A stretch of DNA of 64,000 nt from Arthrobacter alpinus (GTDB lineage Bacteria; Actinomycetota; Actinomycetes; Actinomycetales; Micrococcaceae). The notes below the pieces were generated by a model. It was given only the letters and a program-made list of their open reading frames with translations, was not told the origin of the DNA and did not search any database. Of the stretch, positions 52,440 through 62,215 are shown in pieces (positions within the stretch are counted from its first letter, which is position 1; every line of letters begins with the position of its first letter). Both the position numbers and the translations under genes were made by a program. The DNA lies in the NCBI RefSeq assembly GCF_001445575.1, contig NZ_CP013200.1:1674001-1738000 (forward strand), given 5' to 3'.

Positions 52440-53519
52440 TCAGCCGTTCCAGGTGCCGCTGGTGAAGAAATTCTCGATGGTGCGGAGGTGCTCAGCCGGG
52501 TCGAGATCTTTTTCTGCCAACCACGTGGGGTTATTGTAGCTACCCGCATAGCGCTCTCCGCCGTCGCACATTAATGTCACAATGCTGCCCTTTTCCCCGG
52601 CGGCAACCATGCGCGCCACCAACTGCCACACACCCCACAGATTGGTGCCCGTGGACGGCCCGGCGTGCAGCCCGGTCAGCTGCTCAAAATGGACCATAGC
52701 TGCCACGGAAGCGGCGTCGGGGATCTGGAACATGGAATCGATCACGCCGGGGACAAAACTCGGTTCAACTCGAGGTCGGCCAATTCCTTCAATGCGGGAG
52801 GAATTGCCCGTGAGAAGCCCCAGATCGCCGCTGGTCCACGCCGGGTAAAAGGCAGAGCCTTCCGGATCCACCACGGCAAGCTGGGTGGAATGTCCGTGGT
52901 AGCGAAGATAGCGGCCAATAGTGGCCGAGGTGCCGCCCGTGCCGGCGCCCACCACCACCCATGCGGGCTCCGGATGAGGTTCATGGGCCAGCTGGCTAAA
53001 AATGGATTCGGCAATGTTGTTGTTGCCTCGCCAATCGGTGGCCCGCTCGGCATAGGTGAACTGATCCATGTAGTGACCATTGTTCTGCGCAGCGATCTTC
53101 GCAGCCGCCGAATACACCTCATTGGCATGGTCCACAAAGTGGCAACGCCCGCCGAACTGCTCGATGAGGGCGATTTTTTCCGGGCTCGTGGACCACGTCA
53201 TGACGGCCACAAAGTCCAACCCCAATAGCTGCGCGAAGTACGCCTCGGATACTGCCGTGCTGCCCGAGCTTGCTTCCACAATGGTGGTGCCCTTATGGAT
53301 CCAGCCATTCACCAGTCCAAAGAGGAACAATGATCGGGCCAGTCGATGTTTGAGGCTGCCGGTGCGGTGGCAGGATTCATCCTTTACATAGAGGTCAACA
53401 CCCCAGTGAACGGGTAACTCAATTTTGTACAGGTGGGTGTCGGCTGACCGGTTGTTCTCGGCTTGGACGGTGGCAATGGCGTGGTGCGTCCAGGACCGGG
53501 AGGCGTTCGCAGTGTTCAT
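52440..53519 (-). CDS. PLP-dependent L-cysteine desulfhydrase (Cds1-like)
   Basis: A 359-residue fold-type II PLP enzyme of the cysteine synthase family. [22 protein letters not shown] carries the PLP lysine (Lys57), [21 protein letters not shown] the substrate loop, and [19 protein letters not shown] the phosphate cup. The pattern, including [29 protein letters not shown], is close to what I recall of mycobacterial Cds1, which breaks cysteine into sulfide, pyruvate and ammonia. It is divergent from the sulfurtransferase at 53585. Confidence 0.84.
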   Translation of the reverse strand: MNTANASRSWTHHAIATVQAENNRSADTHLYKIELPVHWGVDLYVKDESCHRTGSLKHRLARSLFLFGLVNGWIHKGTTIVEASSGSTAVSEAYFAQLLGLDFVAVMTWSTSPEKIALIEQFGGRCHFVDHANEVYSAAAKIAAQNNGHYMDQFTYAERATDWRGNNNIAESIFSQLAHEPHPEPAWVVVGAGTGGTSATIGRYLRYHGHSTQLAVVDPEGSAFYPAWTSGDLGLLTGNSSRIEGIGRPRVEPSFVPGVIDSMFQIPDAASVAAMVHFEQLTGLHAGPSTGTNLWGVWQLVARMVAAGEKGSIVTLMCDGGERYAGSYNNPTWLAEKDLDPAEHLRTIENFFTSGTWNG

Positions 53520-53584
53520 GCCAGCCAGCGTAGCGCAGTAGATTTGTTGGCAGTTGCCCGTGAATCTTTTCCAAGGAGCTTCCC

Positions 53585-54484
53585 ATGAGTGTTCTGATCA
53601 GTGTTGCCGAGTTGAATGCGCGCCTCTTTGCCGAGCCTGGCCCTGGTTTTCGTGTGGCACGCACCGTGGTGCTGGATGTCCGGTGGGCGCTGGGGGACCC
53701 GCACGGTCGTGACCATTACCTCGCTGGCCACATTCCGGGAGCCGTGTTCGCGGATATGAACACCGAGTTGGCTGGACACGGCCGGCCCGAGGATGGCCGC
53801 CACCCGCTGCCGTCCGAGGATGAATTTGCCGCCACGGTGCGGCGCTGGGGCATTAATACCGGTGACACCGTGGTGGTCTACGACGACGCCGGAGCTGCCG
53901 CCGCCGCCCGCGCCTGGTGGCTGTTGGGTTATGCCGGGTTCAAAGATGTTCACCTGCTCGACGGCGGACTGGCCGCCTGGCGTGCCGCGAGCCTTCCCCT
54001 CGCAACAGGCGAGCAGCGCACGGAGCAAGGTGACGCCGTCGTCCATTTCGGGGCAAAGGCCACGATTGACGCGGACCAAGCCGCAGACTGGTCGGGAATT
54101 TTGCTCGATGCGAGGGCCGGTGAGCGGTTCCGGGGTGAGATTGAGCCGATTGATCCGCGGCCCGGGCACATTCCAGGGGCCGTGAGCGCGCCAACCAGCG
54201 AGAATTTGGCGGCGGATGCCAGCTTCCTGCCCGCGGCGCAATTGCGTGCGCGGTTTGCCGGGCTGGGAATTGAACCGGGCAGCGACGTTGCAGTGTATTG
54301 CGGCTCTGGTGTGACGGCGGCGCATCAGATTGCGGCACTGGAAATTGCAGGATTTTCGGCGGCACTGTATCCGGGGTCGTTCTCCGCGTGGGCAAATCAG
54401 CCCGAGCGGCCAGTTGCGACAGGTGCTTCTGGGATAGCGGCTTCTGGCGGGAGTGGTGGCAACGACGATAGGGTTGACGGATGA
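53585..54484 (+). CDS. Thiosulfate/3-mercaptopyruvate sulfurtransferase
   Basis: A 299-residue tandem rhodanese. The N-terminal inactive domain ([32 protein letters not shown]) is followed by the catalytic domain with Cys239 in [27 protein letters not shown] is the MST/SseA-type loop. It moves sulfane sulfur from 3-mercaptopyruvate or thiosulfate to acceptors. The last 20 residues are a Gly/Ser/Ala tail. Start follows CAAGGAG. Its stop overlaps the next gene by 4 bp. Confidence 0.88.
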   Translation: MSVLISVAELNARLFAEPGPGFRVARTVVLDVRWALGDPHGRDHYLAGHIPGAVFADMNTELAGHGRPEDGRHPLPSEDEFAATVRRWGINTGDTVVVYDDAGAAAAARAWWLLGYAGFKDVHLLDGGLAAWRAASLPLATGEQRTEQGDAVVHFGAKATIDADQAADWSGILLDARAGERFRGEIEPIDPRPGHIPGAVSAPTSENLAADASFLPAAQLRARFAGLGIEPGSDVAVYCGSGVTAAHQIAALEIAGFSAALYPGSFSAWANQPERPVATGASGIAASGGSGGNDDRVDG

Positions 54485-55530
54485 CCCAAGTAAAGGCTTA
54501 CGCAGCTGTTTCAGCAACATCCGGACTAAACCCTTCAACCCTCGAACGCCGCGAACCCGGCGCGCACGACGTTGAAATTGCTATTGAATTCTGTGGCTTG
54601 TGCCACTCCGATGTGCACACTATCCGCTCCGAATGGGGACCGGCCAAATATCCGCTGGTGCCCGGACATGAAATTGTGGGCACAGTCAGCCGCGTGGGAG
54701 ACTCCGTCGAGGGGTTCACCGTGGGCGAGCGGGTCGGCGTGGGCTGCATGGTAGATTCCTGCCGCGAATGCGATTCCTGCCTTGAAGGCTTCGAGCAGTA
54801 CTGCGAAGTCGGAAATGTTGGCACCTACGGCGCTGTTGATCGGCGCAACGGAGACGCCATTACCCAGGGTGGCTACGCTCAGGGCATCGTGGTGGATGAA
54901 AACTACGTGCTGCACATCCCCGAGGGGATGGACCCGGCAGCCACCGCCCCGCTGCTGTGCGCCGGCATCACCACCTACTCGCCGCTGCGTTACCTGGATG
55001 TGCAGGACGGCGACACGGTGGGCGTGATTGGCCTCGGCGGGCTGGGCCACATGGCTGTTAAGATCGCCAAGGCGCTCGGCGCCACGGTCACCGTCTTCAC
55101 CACCTCACCGGCCAAGACCGACGACGCCGTGGCCCTTGGAGCCGACCACGTTGTCATCTCCACGGATCCCGAATCCATGGCCGGTGCCAAGCACTCCCTC
55201 AACGCCATCATCGACACGGTTGCCGCGGTCCACGATCTGAATCCGTACCTGAATACCTTGGCCCGCGACGGTGCCCTGATCCAGTTGGGCCTGCCGTCGG
55301 AAAAGATGCCGCCAGTGGAACCGGGCCTGCTGATCCGCAAGCGCTTGGCCTATGGCGGATCCTTGATTGGCGGGATTGCCGAGACTCAGGAAATGCTCGA
55401 TTTCTGCGCCGAGCACGGGATTGTCTCCGACATTGAATTGGTCAACGCCACCGAGTTGGACGCTGCTTATGAGCGCATGGTGGCGGGCGATGTCAAGTAC
55501 CGTTTTGTGCTCGATACCGCCACTCTGTAA
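54481..55530 (+). CDS. Zinc-dependent NAD(P)-alcohol/aldehyde dehydrogenase (CAD/YahK type)
   Basis: A 349-residue MDR enzyme. Catalytic zinc ligands C41 (GLCHSDVH) and H63-E64 (PGHE); structural zinc C94, C97, C100, C108; nucleotide motif GLGGLGHMAVKIAKALGA near residue 181. The pattern is that of the cinnamyl-alcohol/YahK aldehyde reductase group, usually NADPH-linked. Translationally coupled to the sulfurtransferase. Confidence 0.88.
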   Translation: MTQVKAYAAVSATSGLNPSTLERREPGAHDVEIAIEFCGLCHSDVHTIRSEWGPAKYPLVPGHEIVGTVSRVGDSVEGFTVGERVGVGCMVDSCRECDSCLEGFEQYCEVGNVGTYGAVDRRNGDAITQGGYAQGIVVDENYVLHIPEGMDPAATAPLLCAGITTYSPLRYLDVQDGDTVGVIGLGGLGHMAVKIAKALGATVTVFTTSPAKTDDAVALGADHVVISTDPESMAGAKHSLNAIIDTVAAVHDLNPYLNTLARDGALIQLGLPSEKMPPVEPGLLIRKRLAYGGSLIGGIAETQEMLDFCAEHGIVSDIELVNATELDAAYERMVAGDVKYRFVLDTATL

Positions 55531-55560
55531 TTTCCTCCACCTTTATGTAAGGAGCAATTC

Positions 55561-55989
55561 TTGAGCACCCTGTTTACCAAGATCATCGAGGGTCAGATTC
55601 CTGGACGCTTTGTCTGGAAGGACGATGACTGTGTTTCCTTCCTGACCATCGGGCCCCTGACCGACGGGCATGTGCTGGTGGTCCCGCGCCTGGAAGTGGA
55701 TAAGTGGACAGACGCCGCCCCGGAGCTTCTCACGAAGCTGATGAAAGTGGCCCAGACCATCGGGCAGGCCCAAGTTGCCGCTTTTGGGGCACCGCGTGCC
55801 GGAGTGATCCTTGCCGGCTTCGAGGTGGAGCACCTGCACATTCACGTGTTCCCGGCCTATGGTCTGGAAAACTTCGACTTCGCCGCCGTCAATAACAATC
55901 CGGATCCGGCGGTCATGGATGCCAGCGCCGAAAAGCTCCGGGTGGCCTTGAGGGCAGCCGGTCACGGGGAATTCGTCCCCGCCGCCTGA
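55561..55989 (+). CDS. HIT-family nucleotide hydrolase/transferase
   Basis: A 142-residue protein with the histidine triad HLHIHVF at residues 91-97 and the N-terminal LFTKIIEGQIPGRFVWKDDDCVSFLTI. HIT proteins hydrolyse aminoacyl-adenylates or dinucleoside polyphosphates. Start is TTG 55561 after AAGGAG at good spacing. It probably ends the operon, with a strong terminator downstream. Confidence 0.9.
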   Translation: MSTLFTKIIEGQIPGRFVWKDDDCVSFLTIGPLTDGHVLVVPRLEVDKWTDAAPELLTKLMKVAQTIGQAQVAAFGAPRAGVILAGFEVEHLHIHVFPAYGLENFDFAAVNNNPDPAVMDASAEKLRVALRAAGHGEFVPAA

Positions 55990-56032
55990 TTATTATGGCC
56001 GTGCACTTTGCACCTGCGCACCATTAATGCCG

Positions 56033-56066
56033 AACGGGGCGCCACTCTTGGAGTGGCGCCCCGTTT
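56033..56066 (+). terminator. Rho-independent terminator after the HIT gene
   Basis: AACGGGGCGCCACTC pairs with GAGTGGCGCCCCGTT (15 bp) around a TTG loop, followed by a short T-run. Confidence 0.88.
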
Positions 56067-56107
56067 CGCAGTTAACCGTGCGCAGACGTGGACGATGGTG
56101 GCCGCGG

Positions 56108-56316
56108 TGCGTAGCCCCGGGGCCGGTCATCACGAATATTGAGTCCCGGTGTGACTCTGAGCTGGGGGCCGCACGCGTTCGCCGCGCCATGGCGGTCTGC
56201 CTGACGCCGCCGAAGCTGACGCGCTCGCAGCCTCCATCACGTTTCCGCTGAGTGATGATGGGGTGAATATTATCGGCGTCATCCTGCCCTTCGACGGTGG
56301 CAGCCGAAATAATCCG
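56108..56316 (+). pseudogene. Remnant of a short-chain dehydrogenase/reductase, C-terminal third
   Basis: From 56108 one frame reads VAPGPVITNIESRCDSELGAARVRRAM, the NAVxPGxxxT region of an SDR. A second frame from about 56190 reads PDAAEADALAASITFPLSDDGVNIIGVILPFDGG, the SDR C-terminus (usually LPVDGG). The N-terminal Rossmann part and catalytic YxxxK are absent and the remnant begins inside the region after a terminator. It is a decayed gene, with at least one frameshift and 5' loss. The gap 55990-56372 holds nothing else except the terminator. Confidence 0.6.
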
Positions 56317-56372
56317 TTGAGCAGTAGCCCGAAACCCGGTGGCTTAGAGGAAAATGCGCCTAAGCTGGGAAA

Positions 56373-58124
56373 ATGTCAGAGACAAAAGCCACGCCACGGG
56401 TCCATCGCTGGGTATTCTGGCCAGCAGCCTCAATCGTCATCATCTTCGCATCGTTTGCCATGATTGCCCCCGAGGTCGCCGAGAAGCTGTTTTCGGATAT
56501 CCAAGGCACCATCGTGGGCTACTTCAACTGGTACTACGTTCTGCTGGCCACTGCCCTGGTGATCTTTTGCCTGTGGCTCGGCTTCGGGAAATTCGGTGAC
56601 ATCAAGCTGGGTAAGGACGACGACGTGCCCGAGTTCTCGCTCGGTTCATGGTTTTCCCTGCTCTTCGCCGCCGGTATGGGCATCGGCTTGGTGTTCTACG
56701 GTGTCAGTGAGCCCCTGAGTCACTTTGCCTCGCCCAAGCCCGGCACCACCGGCACCCCTGGCGAGCTCGCCCAACATGCGCTCTCGCAGACCTTCCTGCA
56801 CTGGGGAGTGCATGCCTGGTCGATTTACGTGGTTATCGGTCTGGCCCTGGCCTACGCCATCCACCGACGCGGCCGGCCGGTTTCGATCCGGTGGACGCTT
56901 GAACCTTTGCTCGGGCGAAGGGTGCAGGGCGGGCTAGGCAACCTCATCGATGTCATCGCCCTCGTCGGAACCATTTTTGGTGTGGCAACCTCGCTGGGAC
57001 TTGGGGTGCTGCAGATCAGCGCCGGACTGGAAAGTGCCGGGTTGATCAGTTCCTCGATGTTCATCGACTTGGTCATCATTGCCGTAATCACGTGCTTTGT
57101 GTTGTTCTCTGTGCTTTCGGGCGTGGGGAAGGGCATGAAATGGCTCTCCAACACCAACCTCATCCTCGCTGGTATCTTCGTGGTCTTCCTGCTGGTGGTG
57201 GGTCCCACCCAGTTCCTGCTGCGCAACTTTGTCCAGTCCACCGGCAATTACCTGCAGAATTTCGTCGGGATGGCCTTCAACGTCAGCGCCTTCTCGGGCG
57301 CGGAAGGTGAAGCCTGGCAGTCGACGTGGACCACCTTCTACTGGGGTTGGTGGATCTCTTGGGCGCCGTTCGTGGGCATCTTCATTGCCCGCATTTCCAA
57401 GGGACGCACAGTTCGCCAATTCGTGGCCGGCGTCATCCTTGTGCCCACTCTGGTAACACTTCTGTGGTTCAGCGTGCTGGGCGGTACTGCACTGTACTCC
57501 GAGCTCTCTGGCAAGGGTGGGCTGGTGGGGCCGGACGGGAGCGTTGATGCCGCAGGCGCCCTGTTTGCGACGCTGGCGCAGGTTCCCGCCGGAGGCGTGC
57601 TCACGATTGGGGCGATCATTATGATTGTGATCTTCTTCGTGACCTCCGCCGACTCTGGCGCACTGGTTATGGGCATGATCGCCAGTGGGGGAGACGTGGA
57701 ACCAAAGAACTGGATCCGCATCTTCTTCACCTTGGCCACCTCGCTCCTAGCCAGCGCCCTGCTGCTGTCCGGTGGGCTGGAGGCCCTGAAAACCGCGGCA
57801 ATCATCATTGCACTGCCCTTCAGCTTTGTGCTGATCTTGATTTGCTGGTCTACCTACCGGGCGTTCTCCCGCGAGTCGCGCGCCTACGAAAAAGCCAAGC
57901 GGCTGGCCTTCGTTGACCACATCGGGGATTTCTACGGGCTTGAAGTCGAAGGCCCGAACCAGGATTCCCCACTGATGAACCTACGTGCGCTCACCGCCAG
58001 GCTGCGCGGGCGGCTCCCAGCAGACAAACGCCCTCACCCTGACCCGTTTGGACACCACCCGCAGGACGCGGAATCCACCGGCGGGCCAGAGACCAAAGGT
58101 CCAGATTCGGCGGCTGGTCCGTAG
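56373..58124 (+). CDS. BCCT-family betaine/choline/carnitine transporter
   Basis: A 583-residue Na+-coupled importer with 12 helices. GMGIGLVFYGVSEPLSHF (residues 98-115) is the family glycine stretch, and TTFYWGWWISWAPFVGIFIARISKGRTVRQFV is the Trp-box of helix 8 with the following amphipathic loop. It likely takes up compatible solutes such as glycine betaine. The C-terminal tail (about residues 490-583) is long, charged and Pro-rich, as in osmosensing members. Convergent with hrpA. Confidence 0.92.
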   Translation: MSETKATPRVHRWVFWPAASIVIIFASFAMIAPEVAEKLFSDIQGTIVGYFNWYYVLLATALVIFCLWLGFGKFGDIKLGKDDDVPEFSLGSWFSLLFAAGMGIGLVFYGVSEPLSHFASPKPGTTGTPGELAQHALSQTFLHWGVHAWSIYVVIGLALAYAIHRRGRPVSIRWTLEPLLGRRVQGGLGNLIDVIALVGTIFGVATSLGLGVLQISAGLESAGLISSSMFIDLVIIAVITCFVLFSVLSGVGKGMKWLSNTNLILAGIFVVFLLVVGPTQFLLRNFVQSTGNYLQNFVGMAFNVSAFSGAEGEAWQSTWTTFYWGWWISWAPFVGIFIARISKGRTVRQFVAGVILVPTLVTLLWFSVLGGTALYSELSGKGGLVGPDGSVDAAGALFATLAQVPAGGVLTIGAIIMIVIFFVTSADSGALVMGMIASGGDVEPKNWIRIFFTLATSLLASALLLSGGLEALKTAAIIIALPFSFVLILICWSTYRAFSRESRAYEKAKRLAFVDHIGDFYGLEVEGPNQDSPLMNLRALTARLRGRLPADKRPHPDPFGHHPQDAESTGGPETKGPDSAAGP

Positions 58125-58153
58125 CCTACATTGCGCCGAGTTTTCGCCAACAA

Positions 58154-58231
58154 GTGATGCGGCGTTGGCGAAAACCCGCCGGAAGGTGATGCGGCGTTGG
58201 CGAAAACCCGCCGGAAGGTGATGCGGCGTTG
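58154..58231. repeat. Tandem 32-bp direct repeat
   Basis: Two complete 32-bp units beginning GTGATGCGGCGTTGGCG at 58154 and 58186, plus a 14-bp partial at 58218. The GTTTTCGCCAAC just before is an inverted copy of the GTTGGCGAAAAC inside the unit. The block lies between convergent BCCT and hrpA genes and touches the hrpA stop. Confidence 0.88.
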
Positions 58232-61200
58232 CTAGGCCATGGCCTTCGCCAGTGCCACCCGAATCCGCTTCTCCGACACGGAGTATGCAGTGCCCAGCTC
58301 CACGGCGAACAGACTGACGCGCAGTTCCTCGATCATCCAGCACACATGCTCCAAGCCCGCCGTGGACCGTTGACCGGGCATCAACGCCGCCACGGCGTCG
58401 TCGTACTCGTCTTCCAGACGCTGCACGGCGGCCATTGACTGCCCGTCACGGGACACGTTGGATGGCAACTTCTCCAGGCGCTTCTCAATGGCACCCAGGT
58501 ACCGCGGCAGCTGGCTGAGCTGGGCAAAGCCCGTCTTGGCCACGAAGCCCGGGTACACGAGCAGTTCCAGCTGCTGCTTGACATCGTTCAGGGCGCTGAT
58601 GAGCGGCAGGCTGGTGGTGGCTCGCAGCTGCTTGTGGATGCGCATGTTGGAGGCCAGGACCCGTTCGACGACGGCGGTCACCGAGAACACCGTGTCAATC
58701 AGTTCCGCGCGGACTACTTCATAGAGGGCGTCGAAATCTTCTCTGTCCCAGGGCAGCGCGGCAGGGGTGAGCTTGTCGATCGTGGCCAGCGTACAGTCGG
58801 CGATGAGCTCGGTGACGCTGCCATGCGGGTTCTGGCTAAACGTGAGCTTTTCAGTGTTGCTCAGGTGGTCCAGAACGTAGCGATCCGGCGAAGGTACACG
58901 CAACGCCAGCAGCCTAATGACCCCGCCGCGCATGGCCGATTCCTGCATGTCCTGGCGCTGGAATACGCGGATCCCGGCGGTGCCGCCCTCATCCACCAGC
59001 GCCGGATAACCGGTCACCGTGTGCCCACCCACCAGACGCTTGACCTCGCGGGGCAGCGTGCCCACATCCCACGTGGTGATCCCGGAACGCTCCTGGATGC
59101 CTGAGGTGTCTGCCGCCGAAGCTGCCGCACCAGCCGCAGTGGTCCCCGTGGCCTTCTTGCCAACGGGCGCACCCAGGGCCGGACGTCCGGCCTGCGTTGT
59201 CTTCGGCGTTGCTCCGAGCGATTCGGCGATGGCGCGGCGGGTGGCTCCGGCAAGCCTGGACTGTAGCTCGGAGAGGTTTTGGCCCTCTTCCAAGATGCGG
59301 CCATTCTTATCCACCACGGAGAACGTCATGCGCAAATGGCTTGGCACGGCGTCCCAATTCCAGGAGCCGGGAGGAATCACGTGGCCCTTGAGTCGGCGCA
59401 GCGCCAGCTCAAGGGAGGGCTCCAACGCATCCACCGACGGATCGAAGTCCTCGGCCAGCGACGCCGCAGCCTGACGCCCAACATCCGGTGCCGGAATGAA
59501 GTTCTTCCGCGTCGCCTTGGGCAGGGACTTAATCAGGGCCGTGACCATCTCGGCTCGCAGTCCCGGAATCTGCCATCTAAACGGGGCCTCGGCCAGCTGG
59601 TTCAGGAACAACAACGGAACCTGCACGGTCACGCCGTCGGACGGGTTAGGAGCCGAACCCGGCGCGGTGGGATGGAATTCGTAGCTCAGGGGCAGCTCGA
59701 ACTCGTCCTGTGTCCACAGCTTCGGGAAGGCAGCTTCATCGAGCTCGGGTTCCTCGGCCATGACCACTTGGGTGTCAAAATCGAGCAACGCGGCATTCTT
59801 GTGCCGGGCGTCCTTCCACCACTTGTCAAAGTGGCGCTCGGAGACGACCTCGGCGCCCACGCGCTCATCGTAGAACTCGAACAGCGTCTCGTCGTCCACG
59901 CGCAGATCGCGGCGGCGCATGCGGGTTTCCAGTTCCTCCACCTCGGCCAGCAGAGCCTGGTTGCGGTGGAAGAACTTATGGTTCGTGTGCCAGTCACCCT
60001 CCACGAGGGCATGGCGGATGAACATCTCACGGCTCAGTTCCGGATCGATCTTGCCATAATGAATGCGGCGGTCCGGCACAATCGGCACCCCGTAGAGGGT
60101 GACCTTTTCGTGCGCCATGACGGAGCCCATTTTCTTGGACCAATGGGGCTCGCTGTACGTGCGCTTGACCAGATCCGGGGCCACCTGCTCGGCCCACAGG
60201 GGATCAAACTTGGCGGCAACACGGGCCCAGAGGCGCGAGGTCTCCACGAGCTCGGCGGCCATGACCCAATCGGGCGACTTCTTGAACAGGGCCGATCCCG
60301 GGAACACCATGAACTTGGTGCCGCGCGCGCCGGCGTATTCACGCTTGCGCTGGTCGTACAGGCCAATATGGCTCAACAGACCCGTCAGCAGGGACATGTG
60401 GATGGCGTCGTGATTGGCCACCGGATCGATCTCATTTCCGGAGACCTTGATGTCCACGGACTTTGCCATTTGCTTGAGCTGGGTGAACAAATCCTGCCAC
60501 TCACGCACGCGCAGATAGTTGATGAATTCGGCTTTGCACAGGCGCCGGAACGCGCTGGAGGAGAGCTCGTTTTGCTTCTCCTTGATGTACCGCCACAAGT
60601 TCAAAAAGCCCGTGAAGTCCGAGTTCTCGTCCTGGAAACGCTTGTGCTTTTCCGTGGCGAGCTGCTGCTTGTCGGTAGGGCGTTCGCGTGGATCCTGAAT
60701 GGTGAGCGCCGCGGCGAGCACCATGACTTCGGCGGCAACCCCGCGCTTGGCGGCCTCGACAATCATGCGGCCCAGCCGCGGATCCACCGGCAGTTGGGAC
60801 AGTTGACGCCCGACGCCGGTGATCCCACCTTGGGCGCTCACGGCACCCAGCTCACGCAGCAGGGTGACGCCGTCGGTGATAGCCCGGGAGTCCGGCGGCT
60901 GCACGAACGGGAACTTCTCCACGTCCTTGGGCCCCTTGGCCACGCCCATGGCCGTCATCTGCAAAATGACGGCGGCGAGGTTGGTGCGCAGGATTTCCGG
61001 GTCGGTGAATTCACTGCGCGCGTTGTAGTCCTCTTCGGAGTACAAACGGATGCAGATTCCGTCGGAGACACGGCCGCAACGGCCCGAACGCTGGTTGGCC
61101 GAAGCCTGGGAGACGCGCTCAATCGGCAGGCGCTGAACCTTGGTGCGGTGCGAATACCGGGAGATGCGGGCCGTGCCAGTGTCAATGACGTACTTGATGC

Positions 61201-62179
61201 CAGGCACCGTCAGCGAGGTTTCAGCCACGTTGGTGGCCAGCACAATGCGCTTGCGGCTGCCCGGAGTAAATACGGCGTGCTGTTCGGCCAGCGACAACCG
61301 GGCAAAGAGCGGCAGGATCTGCACGTCGCGTAGCCGCGGATTTGTTTTGACCCGGCCAGCCAAGGCATCGGCGGCGTCCCGGATCTCGCGCTCACCAGAG
61401 AAGAAAATCAGGATGTCTCCGGGCGCCTCCTTGGATAGTTCATCCACGGCGTCGCACACGGCATCCAGCGGGTCTCGGTCTTCCTCACTGTTACCCCCGT
61501 CAAGCTGACGGTCCGTGCGGGAATCAAGGTCGTCGTCGTCCATTCCATCGGAGTCCTCGCCATTGGCAGGGCCGCTCAAGGGACGGTATCGGATGTCCAC
61601 GGGGAAGGTACGTCCGGAGACTTCAATGATGGGCGCGGGGCCCTCGGGGGAGCCGAAGTGGGTGGCGAAACGCTCGGGATCGATCGTGGCCGAGGTGATG
61701 ATGATCTTCAAATCCGGGCGTTTGGGCAGGATTTGGCGCAGGTAACCGAGGATGAAGTCGATGTTCAGCGAGCGTTCGTGGGCCTCGTCAATGATGATGA
61801 CGGAGTATTTGCGCAGCAGGCGGTCGCGCTGGATTTCCGCGAGCAAGATGCCGTCGGTCATCAGTTTGATCTTGGTTTGCGGGCCCACATGGCCGGTGAA
61901 ACGGACCTGGAACCCCACCTCTTCGCCGATTTCCACACCCAATTCGCTGGCGATGCGCTCGGCGACGGTGCGTGCGGCGAGGCGGCGAGGCTGCGTGTGG
62001 CCGATCAGGCCCTTCTCGGCAAGGCCCAGTTCCACGCACATTTTCGGGATCTGGGTGGTCTTTCCCGAGCCCGTTTCGCCGGCAATGATGGTGACTTGGT
62101 TGGCGGCGATGGCAGCCATGATGTCCTCGCGGCGCTCCGAGACAGGTAGCGCGGCGGGGTAGGAGATAGTGAAAGTCAT
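58232..62179 (-). CDS. hrpA: ATP-dependent RNA helicase HrpA
   Basis: A 1315-residue DEAH-box helicase. Walker A GETGSGKTTQ at 34-43, DEAH in IIIDEAHERSLNIDFILGYL, SAT in IITSATIDPERFATHF, motif V TNVAETSLTVPGIKYVIDTG and motif VI QRSGRCGRVSDG, followed by HA2, OB and the long HrpA-specific C-terminal domain (DUF3418). The acidic insert at about residues 205-235 (SDGMDDDDLDSRTDRQLDGG) is a variable loop. HrpA acts in RNA metabolism and rescue of collided ribosomes. Length is normal for the family. Confidence 0.94.
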   Translation of the reverse strand: MTFTISYPAALPVSERREDIMAAIAANQVTIIAGETGSGKTTQIPKMCVELGLAEKGLIGHTQPRRLAARTVAERIASELGVEIGEEVGFQVRFTGHVGPQTKIKLMTDGILLAEIQRDRLLRKYSVIIIDEAHERSLNIDFILGYLRQILPKRPDLKIIITSATIDPERFATHFGSPEGPAPIIEVSGRTFPVDIRYRPLSGPANGEDSDGMDDDDLDSRTDRQLDGGNSEEDRDPLDAVCDAVDELSKEAPGDILIFFSGEREIRDAADALAGRVKTNPRLRDVQILPLFARLSLAEQHAVFTPGSRKRIVLATNVAETSLTVPGIKYVIDTGTARISRYSHRTKVQRLPIERVSQASANQRSGRCGRVSDGICIRLYSEEDYNARSEFTDPEILRTNLAAVILQMTAMGVAKGPKDVEKFPFVQPPDSRAITDGVTLLRELGAVSAQGGITGVGRQLSQLPVDPRLGRMIVEAAKRGVAAEVMVLAAALTIQDPRERPTDKQQLATEKHKRFQDENSDFTGFLNLWRYIKEKQNELSSSAFRRLCKAEFINYLRVREWQDLFTQLKQMAKSVDIKVSGNEIDPVANHDAIHMSLLTGLLSHIGLYDQRKREYAGARGTKFMVFPGSALFKKSPDWVMAAELVETSRLWARVAAKFDPLWAEQVAPDLVKRTYSEPHWSKKMGSVMAHEKVTLYGVPIVPDRRIHYGKIDPELSREMFIRHALVEGDWHTNHKFFHRNQALLAEVEELETRMRRRDLRVDDETLFEFYDERVGAEVVSERHFDKWWKDARHKNAALLDFDTQVVMAEEPELDEAAFPKLWTQDEFELPLSYEFHPTAPGSAPNPSDGVTVQVPLLFLNQLAEAPFRWQIPGLRAEMVTALIKSLPKATRKNFIPAPDVGRQAAASLAEDFDPSVDALEPSLELALRRLKGHVIPPGSWNWDAVPSHLRMTFSVVDKNGRILEEGQNLSELQSRLAGATRRAIAESLGATPKTTQAGRPALGAPVGKKATGTTAAGAAASAADTSGIQERSGITTWDVGTLPREVKRLVGGHTVTGYPALVDEGGTAGIRVFQRQDMQESAMRGGVIRLLALRVPSPDRYVLDHLSNTEKLTFSQNPHGSVTELIADCTLATIDKLTPAALPWDREDFDALYEVVRAELIDTVFSVTAVVERVLASNMRIHKQLRATTSLPLISALNDVKQQLELLVYPGFVAKTGFAQLSQLPRYLGAIEKRLEKLPSNVSRDGQSMAAVQRLEDEYDDAVAALMPGQRSTAGLEHVCWMIEELRVSLFAVELGTAYSVSEKRIRVALAKAMA

Positions 62180-62215
62180 GGTGCCATCCAGTTTATGCGG
62201 TTTTCATGGGGGCCC

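Noticed and set aside
58154..58231. CRISPR array
   Set aside because: The 32-bp units follow each other without spacers, so this is a simple tandem repeat.
59279..61333. A 684-codon open frame on the plus strand opposite hrpA
   Set aside because: It lies wholly inside the conserved hrpA gene; long antisense frames are expected in GC-rich DNA with strong third-position bias, and its product has no recognisable domain.
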